Of a DNA stretch of 64,000 nt, positions 10,903 through 22,029 are shown one piece after another. Positions within the stretch are counted from its first letter, which is position 1, and the number at the start of each line of letters is the position of its first letter. The position numbers were made by a program, and so were the translations under genes. Source of the stretch: Norana najaformis (Eukaryota > Annelida > Clitellata > Crassiclitellata > Hormogastridae); contig OZ029929.1 of assembly GCA_964023275.1 (NCBI GenBank), positions 5,805,935-5,869,934 of the forward strand, written 5' to 3'. Below the pieces are notes generated by a model, which did no database searches, was not told where the DNA came from, and saw only the letters and a list, made by a program, of their open reading frames with translations.

Positions 10903-11050
10903 ATAAAATCGTAATCGTAAACTTGAGATTTCTACAGCATCCAACAAAAGCTATGTCACGGGAATCAGCTTATTCATAGGCGCTCAGTCAACACAAAAAT
11001 TGATATGAAAGATGGGTTCGGTTCCAGGTCAAGATCCAAGAGTCAAACAA
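10903..11050 (-). mobile_element. Family-1 LINE 3' end
   Basis: A truncated copy, oriented so that its 3' terminus is at the left: CGTAATCGTAAACTTGAGA, then the TTTCTACAG-CGCCCAACG-type block, ending in GGTTCCAGGTCAAGATCC. It lacks coding sequence. Confidence 0.7.
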
Positions 11051-11137
11051 CCAGAAAATGAATTAAAACAACTATTTAAAGCGTAAATAAAACAAATCAT
11101 AAGTAAATGAATAGATGAATAAATAAATCACAGTTAC

Positions 11138-11350
11138 ATCTGTCTGAAGCAGAAGATGCAGATCCATTTCCCAGGTGCTACTGACTCTTGGCACTTCTTG
11201 CAGACTCGGTGCTGGCACTTGGCACATGTGCTGCCTGTGTTAAAGAAAAATCCAAATGACTCGCGACATCGTCCACACGTCCGCATGGCGCTGTGTCCCT
11301 CACGGATTGTACCTTTCAGACGAAGACTTTTCACTTCGTCCTTGAGACTC
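11138..11350 (-). CDS. Rab effector, FYVE-type zinc-finger exon A
   Basis: This exon encodes the N-terminal Rab-binding domain of an Slp/Slac2/rabphilin-type effector. It opens after TATATCAG in phase 2 and reads SLKDEVKSLRLKG, a helical lead-in, followed by a zinc-binding module with four CxxC pairs: CGRC, CAKC, CKKC and CIFC. That is the eight-cysteine pattern of the FYVE-related finger in this family, which folds around two zinc ions. The donor after 11138 (GTAACT) leaves phase 2, and exon B continues with EFEAKSGNWFY. Proteins of this class tether secretory granules or melanosome-like organelles through Rab27/Rab3. The N-terminal helix exon was not found. Which subfamily it is cannot be decided without the C-terminal exons. 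Confidence 0.82.
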
Positions 11351-11756
11351 CTGATATATTACAAACAGTAATATAATGTCAATCGGCATTTATATAGCAC
11401 CTTTAAAAAACGGTCAACTGTTATAATTTTTTAATTATTCTTTTTCAATTGGTTTTTCTTATGCTGCTGGTATATATTCTGAGCGATTATTCTTTCATCA
11501 TTTTTTACCCAAACTACATATGATCCCTCAGAAATTAATTCTTCTTAGAAACTGTGAACAGAATAAAATGAACCACTAGAATTAATTCAATAACTTATAG
11601 ATTATTGAAGTTTAAGCCAAACTAGAAGAAATTTAGTTCAATCATTATAGATTTAATTTAACTAAATTCTAACTATAAAATATAATTTTTCATTTCCATA
11701 ATGCCTTCTTTCAGCTTCAACACTGTAAAACATAAGGTGCACACCATTAACATTGA
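11351..11756. other. Intron, no gene seen
   Basis: AT-rich sequence. A weak version of the retroelement 3' hairpin motif (minus strand) lies at 11518-11533; nothing else is recognised. Confidence 0.45.
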
Positions 11757-12395
<639 letters not shown>

Positions 12396-12439
12396 TAATT
12401 TTAAAATATTTATGGTTGGCAGTTGATGGTTTGGATTGT

Positions 12440-12925
12440 GCCTACAATTCTAAAGCCATAACAAATACGTCTAAATATAAGCACACAAGCCCTCTGTGCT
12501 TAAATCTTTGCATTGGCTTCCTGTTCAGCAAAAGATTTGTTTCAAATTGGGACTTACAGTTTATAAAACACTGACCTATGGTCAACCACACTACTTAAAA
12601 TCAGTCCTTATTCCCAAGACTTACCATTATCCAGGAAAGTCATTTGATTGTCTTTCTCTGGTCATACCTTGGACTAACCGTTTTTGATGAACGGGTTTTC
12701 TCGGTTGCTGGACCTAAATTTTGGAAGTCCATACCTGTGTCTGTTAGTTTTGCTCAGCTGTTTGTATCATTTCGTTCTCAACTTAAAATTCAAATTGCTT
12801 ATCCACTACAGGCAGCCTGTCTTGCAGACTGACCTTCTGGATATTGAATTGACTGTGGCTAGGCTTTGGTGCGTTATCGGTTGATGCCTGGTGCATTAGA
12901 CAATGGCACGTTTGAAGTAATTAAT
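12440..12925 (+). mobile_element. CR1/L2-type LINE 3' part, family 2
   Basis: Plus-strand frames read LHWLPVQQKICFKLGLTVYK near 12505, then FSVAGPKFWKSIPVS near 12700, the conserved end of CR1/L2 reverse transcriptases. The element ends with TTGATGCCTGGTGCATTAGA and a tail AAGTAATTAATTAG, which defines family 2 in this window. A frame change separates the two coding blocks. Confidence 0.75.
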
Positions 12926-13173
12926 TAGAACTGATATGAAGAATGACACCTAAGCGAATGAACGACCGCGCTGACGCTCACTGACGGATCTAACCTCATC
13001 TAAAAACTAGCGTAATGTCCAAGGCATCAGTCGATGGTCGCTTCAAATCAAAATAACGCAATCAAATATCACAAATCTTTAGAAAAGCCAGGTCGAATGC
13101 GAACAGGTCACAGAAACCAGAAGCCAGGCTACGGTGGGTAAGCAAGGTGAAAGAGAACGTGTGTCAAAGTTAC

Positions 13174-13480
13174 CTCGAGCGCAACTCTCCAAGTTCCCAC
13201 GCTGCAGTGTCTGCGTACATTGTAGCACTTGCCACGTCAGTGTAACTTTAGCATGGTCGCCGATGACACCAAAGTTCCGGAAATACCAACTAACGGGCAA
13301 AACACGTGAAAATTTTCCAGCAAACACTGAAAACAAAGAACTTTTGTACTTCTAAATCTAACCGCCAAAAAACGATACCAAAACGGTTGAAGCGCCGGTT
13401 GACGTCATCGATTTCGGATGTACAGATTAATGACGTCTTACACTTATGTGTGGTTTCCGTTTAACGACGCCGTGTGATAA
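13174..13480 (-). promoter_or_regulatory. CpG-rich candidate promoter and first exon
   Basis: This stretch is richer in CG dinucleotides than its surroundings. On the minus strand GCGCTCGAG is followed by a donor-like GTAACT at 13173. A perfect TGACGTCA (CRE palindrome) lies at 13400-13407 and TGACGTCT at 13431. The position, upstream and on the same strand as the Rab-effector exons, suggests its promoter and non-coding first exon. This is inference; no conserved start codon is identified. Confidence 0.3.
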
Positions 13481-13485
13481 CAAAT

Positions 13486-14060
13486 CGTAATCGTAAACTC
13501 GAGATTTCTACAGCGCCCAACGAAAGCTAAGTCGCGGGAACCAGCTTATTCACAGGCGCTCAGCCAAAACAAAATCGATAGGCAAAAGGGTTCGGTTCCA
13601 TGTCAAGATCCAGGAGTCAGGCAGTCAGACAGTCGGACGGCTATGGTGGATGGTGTTTGAAATTGAAGCGAGAAGAGACATAAGGGGAAGATGAAGAATC
13701 ACGATAAGATTTTTGGAAAAGAAGTGTTTTCAGTCTTGAGTGAAAGACCTGCGCAGAAACTGAAAGAGGTGAAGTGTTGACCAGAAACTGTCACAATTCT
13801 GGCAGTTTATTCCAAAGGGGTGGGGCGGCTATGGGTATGAAGCGATTTCTAAATTTTAAGGATGAGGTGACGGGAGGGCGAAGAAGTGTTAGGACAGATG
13901 AGGAGCGGGTTGAACGGAGTGGTTGGATGGTAAATAATTTACGAAGATAGGAGGGCTGGGAGGACTGAAGTGTGTTGTAGGTGAGGGATAAGACTTTGTA
14001 CTCTTTTCGTTCTGGTGGTTTAAGCCAGTGCAGTGATTTGAGGGGTGATGTGATGGTGTG
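13486..14060 (-). mobile_element. Family-1 LINE, 3' part
   Basis: The reverse complement ends ...GCGCTGTAGAAATCTCGAG followed by TTACGATTACGA repeats. Further inside, the minus strand keeps a decayed WNKLP-type reverse-transcriptase end around 13780-13830. The 5' part is truncated near 14060, where a second copy abuts. Confidence 0.75.
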
Positions 14061-14062
14061 AG

Positions 14063-14225
14063 ATTTCTACGGCGCCCAACGAAAGCTAAGTCGCAGGAAC
14101 CGGCGCTCAGTCAAAACAAAATTTAAGGCAGAAGGGTCAGAAAAGGTTCCAGATCAAGATCCAAGAGTCAGTCAGGCAGGCAATCAGACGGCTACGGTGG
14201 ATGGTGTTTGGAATTGGAGTGGCAA
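14063..14225 (-). mobile_element. Family-1 LINE 3' end, second copy
   Basis: Begins GAGATTTCTACGGCGCCC and runs to GGATGGTGTTTGG in the same orientation as, and directly adjoining, the previous copy. It ends before coding sequence. Confidence 0.65.
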
Positions 14226-14429
14226 GATAGACCAGCTTGCTTTAATGAGTGAACCGAGTGGAGCAGTGTAAAGGATAAACAGAAGAGGTCCAAGATTCTT
14301 GTGGAACTGCGCAAATTAGAGGGCATGATTGGGCTGAGTCTTCGATGTTTTAATGGAGACAGAGCAGGCGTACAGATAGGATTGCATTCAGCGGAGAGCA
14401 GTGGCAACAAAACCAAACCAATTTTGAGT

Positions 14430-15165
14430 CCAGAATACAGCATTACGCTGATGATATCCAGCTTTGTATTGCTCGGTCACCCACTGATCAGTCAGGCTAG
14501 CTAAAACTTTAGGAGTGCCTCTCTTCTATCCATGCACGGTCTAGTTTCAATAGTTTGTCCACAGGCCCTAAATCCAGATAAATCTGAGGCGATCATGCTT
14601 GACTCACGCCAACGCCTGCGTTCTATCCCTTCACATTCCTGCATTGACTTAGCTAGTTGTTGTTCCACTGTCAAAGACGATCAAAACTCTTGAGGTAATT
14701 ATGGACAGCAATCTTACATTTCGACCCTACAAACCTGTGCAAATCTTGTTTCTGTCATATCAGGGCTTACATTACATCTAGTCAGTTCTTACCAACGACA
14801 TGGCGCAAACCGTAACCTGTTTTCTGGCCTTGATTATTCCAACTCGGTTTTTACAGATAGGCGCTATATCAGATCTTGAACTCAAAACACTTGAGCGAAT
14901 CTCTTTACAGCAGTCAGAGTCTTCGAGGCAAGATATGGAAATGTGTCAACCTGCTCAAGTTGAATATCTAGTATATGTACTCCGATGCTGCAGGTTGCAC
15001 CATTTCTTACCACGATCTTGGTTTTGTCCACATTAATCAACAGACCCTGGTTGCTGCTGCTTCATCAAGACTATCCACTATCATCTCCTCCAGCTCTGCT
15101 TCCGAGGTTGCCAATGAACAATGTCATCAGCACATCGGAGATTTGTAACTCCACCCTACTATTTG
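14430..15165 (+). mobile_element. CR1/L2-type reverse-transcriptase fragment
   Basis: Reads HYADDIQLCIARSPT at 14441, then ALNPDKSEAIMLDSRQRLRS near 14570 and LFSGLDYSNSVFTD near 14820, typical of the palm and thumb of CR1/L2 reverse transcriptase. Several frame changes and stops show that it is inactive. Confidence 0.7.
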
Positions 15166-15184
15166 AAATCCACCAATCACAACC

Positions 15185-15413
15185 ATCGAATAAGGAAAAG
15201 AAGACTAAAATGGCTAGGACATGTGATGAGAATGGACAATAACAGATTACCATGAATGGCTTTGAATGGATATACTGTATAGAAGGAATGAGGAGCAGAG
15301 GACGACAACAGAAGACATGGATGGACAACATAAGAGAAGATCTGGAGAGAATGAAAATAGGCATGGGAGAAGCAAGGGACAAGATCAACGACAGAGAATT
15401 TGAAATCCACCAA
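15185..15413 (+). mobile_element. RTE-type LINE 3' fragment
   Basis: Reads RRLKWLGHVMRMDNNRLP followed, one frame away, by RSRGRQQKTWMDNIREDLER and EARDKINDRE, the C-terminal end of the endonuclease/reverse-transcriptase type of LINE. It is inserted into or beside the preceding CR1 fragment. Both edges carry copies of ATTTGAAATCCACCAA and AATCACAACCA. Confidence 0.75.
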
Positions 15414-15429
15414 AGAAGAAGAAAGAAGA

Positions 15430-15770
15430 ATCACAACCAACAAGCACTTCCCTCATGACCATCTCTGCCATAGTGTTTAACAGGTGTGGTGAGATCACCC
15501 AGTCCTTTCTTGAGACAGAACAACTCTGCTAGTGGAACCTCATCTGGGCCGGTGCTCTCACCAGTTGCCAGAGGACAATAACCTTCAAATATCAGACCAT
15601 TCAAATTCTGATCATTCAAATTCTGACCAAAAGTGGGCAGAACACACAGGCAGGTGTATTCAAGGCCAAGAAGCTGTGGATCCAGTCAATCATGTCCTTT
15701 GCACCACTGAAGACTTGGTCACCGTTACTGGGCGCCGGTATAGACTTGATGACACAGGCAGATCATGAAA
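15430..15770. other. Unassigned repeat-like stretch
   Basis: A minus-strand frame reads STGPDEVPLAELFCLKKGLG, which looks retroelement-like, but I cannot place it. A tandem ATTCAAATTCTGA-like repeat occurs at 15598-15632. Confidence 0.3.
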
Positions 15771-17150
15771 AAAAATGGAAACTTTTCATAGAAAAACATT
15801 ACAAGCATAAATAAAATGCCAGTCATAGAATTCAAACACTCAGTAAAGGTTGTAGCAATAGCAGTATTTGCTTAATTTAACAAATCTATTTAACAGATTA
15901 CGAATGCAAAAAAACTGGTTTTCACCTGCTTTTTGTGATGGAATGCATCAAGGAAGCAAAATAATAGTATCGCATGTAAGTACTCTTCAAACCCTTTCTA
16001 ATGGTGTGCAATACATTGCTGGACTACCTATCCCACATGACCATATTTCAATGAGATGATGACCCATCTTTTACTTTGTGCAGTTTTCAAGTGTCTAGCA
16101 CATTCAGTCAGTAGTTAAAATACCTCAAAACACATCAGATCATTCCTTAAAAAGCCCACAGCAAAACCACTAACTTCTAGAACTTTATATTTAACACCAG
16201 CCAACCAGTTTATGCTCTTGAACCTTATAAGGGGCATTATTAAATTTAGGTTGTAGGTTAAATAAGACGGGAATCCACCTCATTCTATTTCTATATTTAT
16301 ATCCAATTTAAAAATGTGCCTGAACAAACAGAAAAGATTCTATTCATTTTATAAAAGCAAAATTTTTACCTTAAAATTGTGTTGATAATAGTAACAGTAG
16401 TTTTGCACCAGTTATGGTTCTGGTAATAGATCAACATTTTAGAGATGGTTCACAGCAGCGTTATTAAGCATCATGCTAACCATAGGTCATGTTTTACATT
16501 TTAGATTTGTGATGACTAAATGAGATTCAAAATATAATATAGAGTTCAAAACACTTGCATCTGATGCATAACTGAAGTAGTTTAAATGGAAAATGTCTGC
16601 ATTGCATACATCTGAGTGACAAAGTCTTGTTATGATCCTGCAACACACTTGACTATCAACAACTTCACAATGCCAAGACAGAAAGACTGCTAAATATTCA
16701 CTCATTTGTCCTTCGCTATCAGTAACCATATCGGGTCTAAAGTCGATGGGAAAATAGGAAATTGCAAACATTATTATGAGTTTCAAGCCATTCTCGATCA
16801 CCTTTTAGTTGGCTCGATAGTCCTATTTCTTATAAGTTACACTGAGATCCAGCTGACAGGTACTGAAAGGGAACAACGTACAAGGTTCCTCTAAAAGGAA
16901 TGTCAGTTTACTAACTCATTGTAAAATGCAGAAGTGCAAATAAAATGTTCTTGGGTATAGCAAACTTTTCACAAACGTTACGAAATATACTGAATCTATA
17001 AATTACAACAAAAACTAAACATATTTCTTCTTTTTTGCAACTCGTTCAGAAAAGAAAAGAAATTAAGAACTCATGACTGTTGCAGCTCAATTCTGTGGTT
17101 CCAATTACCACAAGCAGGCACTCATAAGTTTCTGGTACAAAGTTTTCTGT
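15771..17150. other. No feature seen; 3' side of zinc-finger gene
   Basis: AT-rich sequence. It includes the likely 3' untranslated region of the minus-strand zinc-finger gene just below 17153. Minus-strand frames at 16487-16801 have no recognisable motif. Confidence 0.4.
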
Positions 17151-17152
17151 GT

Positions 17153-19180
17153 TCAAGGAAAATAATGTAAAAGGCATGGTCCCACTAGGTCAACAAAAGT
17201 TACTTTCTGTGGAGTATCACAGTGAAGAGAACAGTGCTCCAGAAATTCCTTTTCTATTTCAAACATTTCATTGCAAATTGCACAGCCATAAGTTCTCACT
17301 CTGAAATAATGTTCTTTAACAACAAACACTGGATTTCCAAAAAGTAATTCTTCATTTGGACTTGGAATCTCAGGCTTCATAAATGACATTCCTAACCTAG
17401 ACTTCATTATTCTGTCAATACCGTTGCCATCTACAGCTGATAGGCAGAACCCGTCATGAGTATTGCTTCTCTGACATACCTCTGCCATATTCACATCACT
17501 GCTGCTCGTACACGTGAACAGATCAAGTTTTTCCATTGTGTGCTTAGCAGTGGTTCCAAAGTGCCCATTCATCTCACTTGCGTGGAGTCTTTGGTACCTC
17601 GTTAGCAGACGAGTCTTTCCAAATGCTTTGTCGCATAAAGGACATGCGATTATATTCTCTTCCACTTGCAGTCTTGTACAATGTTTTTTTATATAAACAG
17701 AATATCCAGTTCCTTTCTTACCAGCCTTGCCCATGCATGGTTTTTCTCCAGTGTAGGTTCTTGTATGTTCATCTGGATGACATTTCAACGCAAATGCTTT
17801 TTGACATAAATTGCACTTGTATGGTTTTTCTCCACTATGAGTTTTTCTGTGGTCTTCCAGATTACCTTTGTGTGAAAATGCTTTGTGACATAAATTGCAC
17901 TTGTATGGCTTTTCTCCAGTGTGGGTTCTTGTGTGGTGTTCCAGATTACCTTTCTGTGAAAATACTTTTTGACATAAATTGCACTTGTATGGTTTTTCTC
18001 CAAGGTGGGTTCTAATATGGCACTGCAGAAGCCTCATCTTTGCAAATGCCTTGTGACATAAATTGCACTTGTGTGGTTTTTCTCCACTATGGGTTTTTCT
18101 GTGGTCTTCCAGATTACCTTTGTGTGAAAATACTTTGTGACATAAATTGCACTTGTATGGCTTTTCTCCAGTGTGGGTTCTTGTATGATTTTCTAGTGTA
18201 ATCTTCAGTGCAAATGCTTTGTGACATAAATTGCACTTGTATGGTTTTTCTCCACTATGGGTTTTTCTGTGGTCTTCCAGATTACCTTTGTGTGAAAATG
18301 CTTTGTGACATAAATTGCACTTGTATGGCTTTTCTCCAGTGTGGGTTCTTGTATGACGTTCTAGTGTAATCTTCAGTGCAAATGCTTTTTGACATAAATT
18401 GCACTCGTGTGGCTTTTCTCCAGTGTGGGTTCTTGTATGACGTTCTAGTGTAATCTTCAGTGCAAATGCTTTTTGACATAAATTGCACTTGTATGGCTTT
18501 TCTCCAGTGTGGGTTCTTGTGTGGTGTTTCAGATTACCTTTCTGTGAAAATACTTTTTGACATAAATCACACTTGTATGGTTTTTCTCCAAGATGGGTTC
18601 TAATATGGCGCTGCAGAAGCCTCATCTTCGCAAATGCTTTGTGACATAAATTGCACTTGTATGGTTTTTCTCCACTATGGGTTTTTCTGTGGTCTTCCAG
18701 ATTACCTTTCTGTGAAAATACTTTGTGACATAAATTGCACTTGTATGGCTTTTCTAAAGTGTGGGTTCTTGTATGACGTTCTAGTGCAATCTTCAGTGCA
18801 AATGCTTTTTGACATAAATTGCACTTGTATGGCTTTTCTCCAGTGTGGGTTCTTGTATGACGTTCTAGTGTAATCTTCAGTGCAAATGCTTTTTGACATA
18901 AATTGCACTTGTATGGCTTTTCTCCAGTGTGGGTTTTTGTGTGGTGTTCCAGATTACCTTTCTGTGAAAATACTTTGTGACATAAATTGCACTTGAATGA
19001 TTTTTCTCCAGTATGGGTTCTTACATGAGTAATGAGACTGCAACTATGTGCAAATGTTTTGTTACAAAATTCACATGTGTACTGTCTCTCTTCATTGTGG
19101 TTTTCTGCATGCATCCTCAGATCTTCAACACTGTCAAAAAACATTAAATAACCTGCATTTTCATCACTTTTGCATTTCAC
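17153..19180 (-). CDS. Poly-C2H2 zinc-finger protein
   Basis: A 675-codon uninterrupted frame. Residues 36-476 hold sixteen tandem 28-residue fingers (CxxC-x12-HxxxH) joined by TGEKPYKC-type linkers, so a sequence-specific nucleic-acid-binding, probably nuclear, protein is expected. Finger 16 has Tyr in place of its last His. A later finger (CPLCDKAFGKTRLL...) has Tyr for its first His. A lone C-terminal finger (CAICNEMFEIEKEFLEHCS) is intact. Only a few helix types recur: SQKGNLEH, ALKITLER, SHKGNLED and AKMRLLQR. An N-terminal half-finger (DSVEDLRMHAENH) lacks its cysteines, and a possible acceptor (AAAATGCAG) lies at its edge, so the true start may be in an upstream exon. Function beyond nucleic-acid binding is unknown. 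Confidence 0.85.
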   Translation of the reverse strand: MKCKSDENAGYLMFFDSVEDLRMHAENHNEERQYTCEFCNKTFAHSCSLITHVRTHTGEKSFKCNLCHKVFSQKGNLEHHTKTHTGEKPYKCNLCQKAFALKITLERHTRTHTGEKPYKCNLCQKAFALKIALERHTRTHTLEKPYKCNLCHKVFSQKGNLEDHRKTHSGEKPYKCNLCHKAFAKMRLLQRHIRTHLGEKPYKCDLCQKVFSQKGNLKHHTRTHTGEKPYKCNLCQKAFALKITLERHTRTHTGEKPHECNLCQKAFALKITLERHTRTHTGEKPYKCNLCHKAFSHKGNLEDHRKTHSGEKPYKCNLCHKAFALKITLENHTRTHTGEKPYKCNLCHKVFSHKGNLEDHRKTHSGEKPHKCNLCHKAFAKMRLLQCHIRTHLGEKPYKCNLCQKVFSQKGNLEHHTRTHTGEKPYKCNLCHKAFSHKGNLEDHRKTHSGEKPYKCNLCQKAFALKCHPDEHTRTYTGEKPCMGKAGKKGTGYSVYIKKHCTRLQVEENIIACPLCDKAFGKTRLLTRYQRLHASEMNGHFGTTAKHTMEKLDLFTCTSSSDVNMAEVCQRSNTHDGFCLSAVDGNGIDRIMKSRLGMSFMKPEIPSPNEELLFGNPVFVVKEHYFRVRTYGCAICNEMFEIEKEFLEHCSLHCDTPQKVTFVDLVGPCLLHYFP

Positions 19181-19199
19181 TGTGGACTCAACCAGAAGT

Positions 19200-20028
19200 T
19201 AGAAATTGTATCATTAAAATAAAAAAACTTTCACACCCGACTAATGCTGAAATGTCCTAGTACATTATACTTAGCAGTTTTTGACAGAGGTTTAATTTTC
19301 ACTGTTATCTGTTATATCAGTGCTGTTGCACACATTGACTGAGTCAACTTACTTAACACACACGTTTTCATAATTTCAAGTGTTGACTGTCACCTATGAT
19401 GTAAGCTATCAGGAATATATTTACGTCAGAAATATAGCAGGAATATCCCCATACTCTTGTACTAAGCAAATATTTTATGACCTCAGTATCCTATCAATTT
19501 TTATCATATTCACAGCTAAAAAAATCTATCAGTTTTCAATATAAATTACTTCCCTCTTGCTACATTTCCAGACCATTTTAGGTATACCTATTCTGGGCTA
19601 ATCATACTTGTTTTGCTGCTGTTGGTACAATTGTTGTTGTTGTTGTTGCTGCTGCTGCTGCTGCTGCATGTTGATAGGAATTCTTTCTCAGAATAGTTCA
19701 AAGAGAGATCTTTTAATAACACTTCACTTTTAACTAAGCAGATCAAGCTGACCACTCTATTCTAAGATGGCACTTTTGAGCCTGGCTAATCTTATCCAGA
19801 TGTTGGCTATATGTCTTCTCTCTCTCTCTAGGGCATGCCCTATCTCACCTTGACTCTCTCTCATAAGGCGATCCCAAAACCATTTATTTCCTTTCCAAAA
19901 TGCCAAAACTTGTAATGGATGAATGGCAGATACACCTTCTACAGTGGTATAGCTGAACGCTCCAAATAACTCGTGCTAATGCCTATGACTTCTGTGGTGC
20001 TCAAGTGTAATTCCTGACAGTTATATTA
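19200..20028. other. No gene seen
   Basis: AT-rich, with a short (TTG/TGC)n run at 19631-19670 and a TCTC run near 19815. It could hold the upstream exon or promoter of the zinc-finger gene, but I see no clear signal. Confidence 0.4.
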
Positions 20029-20356
20029 ACTTGTGCTTTTTAAATGTTCTTATGCAAGAAAGAGCCAAGAGGTCTTCTGTGTTGCTATGGAAATTCTTAG
20101 TCCTAATGATGCCGAGGGAGCAGAATTTGTGTCAAAGCTTGGCTGCCAGGGCTCAGCAGTCTCAGCTGATTCACGTGAAACAGACTACCTCTTCCAACAT
20201 CTTTCCAACCGAGTCCAGTGCCACAATGCCGTTGCCTTCAGAAGCACTTTCAGGATTTCAGGACAGTCTTAAGGATGATGCTTGATTTTGCATAAATAAC
20301 ATTTTTACCCCTTACTGTAGTTTTTTCATTCCTGAGGGATCATTCTTACCTCAAAT
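20029..20356 (+). mobile_element. RPDG-type retroelement, 3' end
   Basis: Reads AMEILSPNDAEGAEFVSKLG, then SRETDYLFQHLSNRVQCHNA and VAFRSTF, the same C-terminal segment as at 32.8-33.0 kb ([12 protein letters not shown]... and AIAFNGTF). It is followed by the terminal motif CCTGAGGGATCATTCTTACC at 20331 and then an AATAAT tail, so the microsatellite downstream is the element's own tail. Confidence 0.75.
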
Positions 20357-20413
20357 AATAATAATAACAAAAACACCAACAATAATAATAATAATAATAA
20401 TAAAAACACCAAC

Positions 20414-20446
<33 letters not shown>

Positions 20447-20470
20447 TTTTACAAAATAATAATAAGTTTA
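20354..20470. repeat. (AAT)n microsatellite
   Basis: Two long AAT runs interrupted by AACACCAAC, continuous with the tail of the retroelement to the left. Confidence 0.95.
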
Positions 20471-21280
20471 AACATACAAATGTCATGCATAAGATAACTG
20501 CTTCTTGAACTCTTATTTAAGATGACAAATCAGTTTGGAATTTTTGTGGAAAGCCTGCGCAGATGATGGTACAATATTATACAGGTGTTACAACAAAGAG
20601 TGAGTAACAATCACAGCCATGTCCAGTTGTTCTCCATGACCTCAGTTTTATGCAGGCGATAAATCAGGACTGGCACAGTGAGTTAACATGATCAACCACG
20701 GAAAATCTTTGCCCTGAATGAGACCAAGGTCTTGGACAAAATGTGGTTCCCAGCCTGAGAGATAAGCGCTATCACATTTTTTCCATCTTTGTGTGTGCAT
20801 CTGAATAAGTTAATGTTCAACAGACTAAGTGCAGGTGACTGCTAAAAGTACTTTTAAATTAAGCAAGATTTAGTAATATATGAGAAACAAATAATTCTAT
20901 ATGACAATGCTTCTTTGACTGCTGCTGCTGTTATAAGGCAAGCATAAACATTGCCCATGAATCAATTCATAAATGAGAAACAAGGATAGAACTTTCAATC
21001 TCCAAGATGAGAGACATGCAGACAAACAGTGAAATAAAGGCAAAACAAACAACGTAAATGAAATAATAGCTTCTAAATTTACTGTTTGTTAATCAGAAAT
21101 TGCAGTATACAATCAGCAAGGACATGACGATATTGCACTTTATGTAATAAGCATAAATTACTATGTTCCCATTCTACTGTACTCATCATTTCAGTTCTAA
21201 TAACAGCTACTTAAGTTTTATATTTGAATTTGCATCAGAAGAGAAGGGTTGATTTGACACTTAAGAGTTCAGTTCAGGAG
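20471..21280. other. No feature seen
   Basis: AT-rich sequence without a supported gene or recognisable repeat. Confidence 0.45.
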
Positions 21281-21870
21281 TTGAATTAAATTAACAAGGC
21301 TGATTGGGAATTAAATCTTTAAGCTTCATAGGTCCCTAGTCCAAAGTCATCCCAAGTGTATTTATAGTTTTATAGCAGTGCAAACTGGGTCAATGCTGAC
21401 AAGAGTTGGGAGAGAATGCAGGGAACGGCAGGAGCCAAACACAATTACCTGAAAATTCAACTGAGTTTATGACCAAACCGTTCACGCAGAATCATCCATA
21501 ATAGAATAGAGGCACTCATAAAGCGTAGCCCTGCCAGACTCATAGTTTGGTGAAAAGCAATATAAAGCAGTTTATGATCAGTGTTCTGCTGTAACTGAAC
21601 TCCAAAGTGATTAGAAATATGCACGTCCTAGCTAAATGAGAAGAAGTAAACAACAAAGGGTCACATGCAGATCCCTACGGTACACCCACTGTGTAGACAG
21701 AAGAATAAAATCGAGTGGTACCAATACCCATTTCACGGTAAGCTGATTGATAAGGACTGAAGGTAGGCGAGGAAATAAAGTGTTTCTTAATCAGTAAGAG
21801 AGAGAGACTTTCAAAAATATTAAACTTGCCACTTAGATCAGAGATGGGTCTAAAATTTGAAATGTCATTG
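21281..21870 (-). mobile_element. CR1/L2-type reverse-transcriptase fragment
   Basis: The minus strand reads VGVP-stop-GSACDPLLF near 21690, matching the GVPQGSVLGPLLF box, then HKLLYIAFHQTM and VIVFGSCRSLH further on, as after the YADD region. Stops and frame changes show it is dead. It probably belongs with the family-1 3' end that follows. Confidence 0.6.
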
Positions 21871-22029
21871 GTGCAGGTTGAGTTTTAAATTATGCTCCGA
21901 CTATGGCGGATTTGAATCATTATGGGAAACAGCCCTCACCTGAAAATAAGTTTGCCAAGCATGCAATAAGTTGGGGCCAAAGAGAACACATCAGAACCAG
22001 ATATGATAAGCGTTATGGGAAGTTGAGAT

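Noticed and set aside
15252-15458. Host gene with basic C terminus
   Set aside because: Residues match the end of an RTE-type LINE (WMDNIREDLER...EARD), not a host gene.
17578-18873. Plus-strand Cys/Phe-rich proteins
   Set aside because: They are antisense shadows of the zinc-finger array; their repeats follow the 84-bp finger period.
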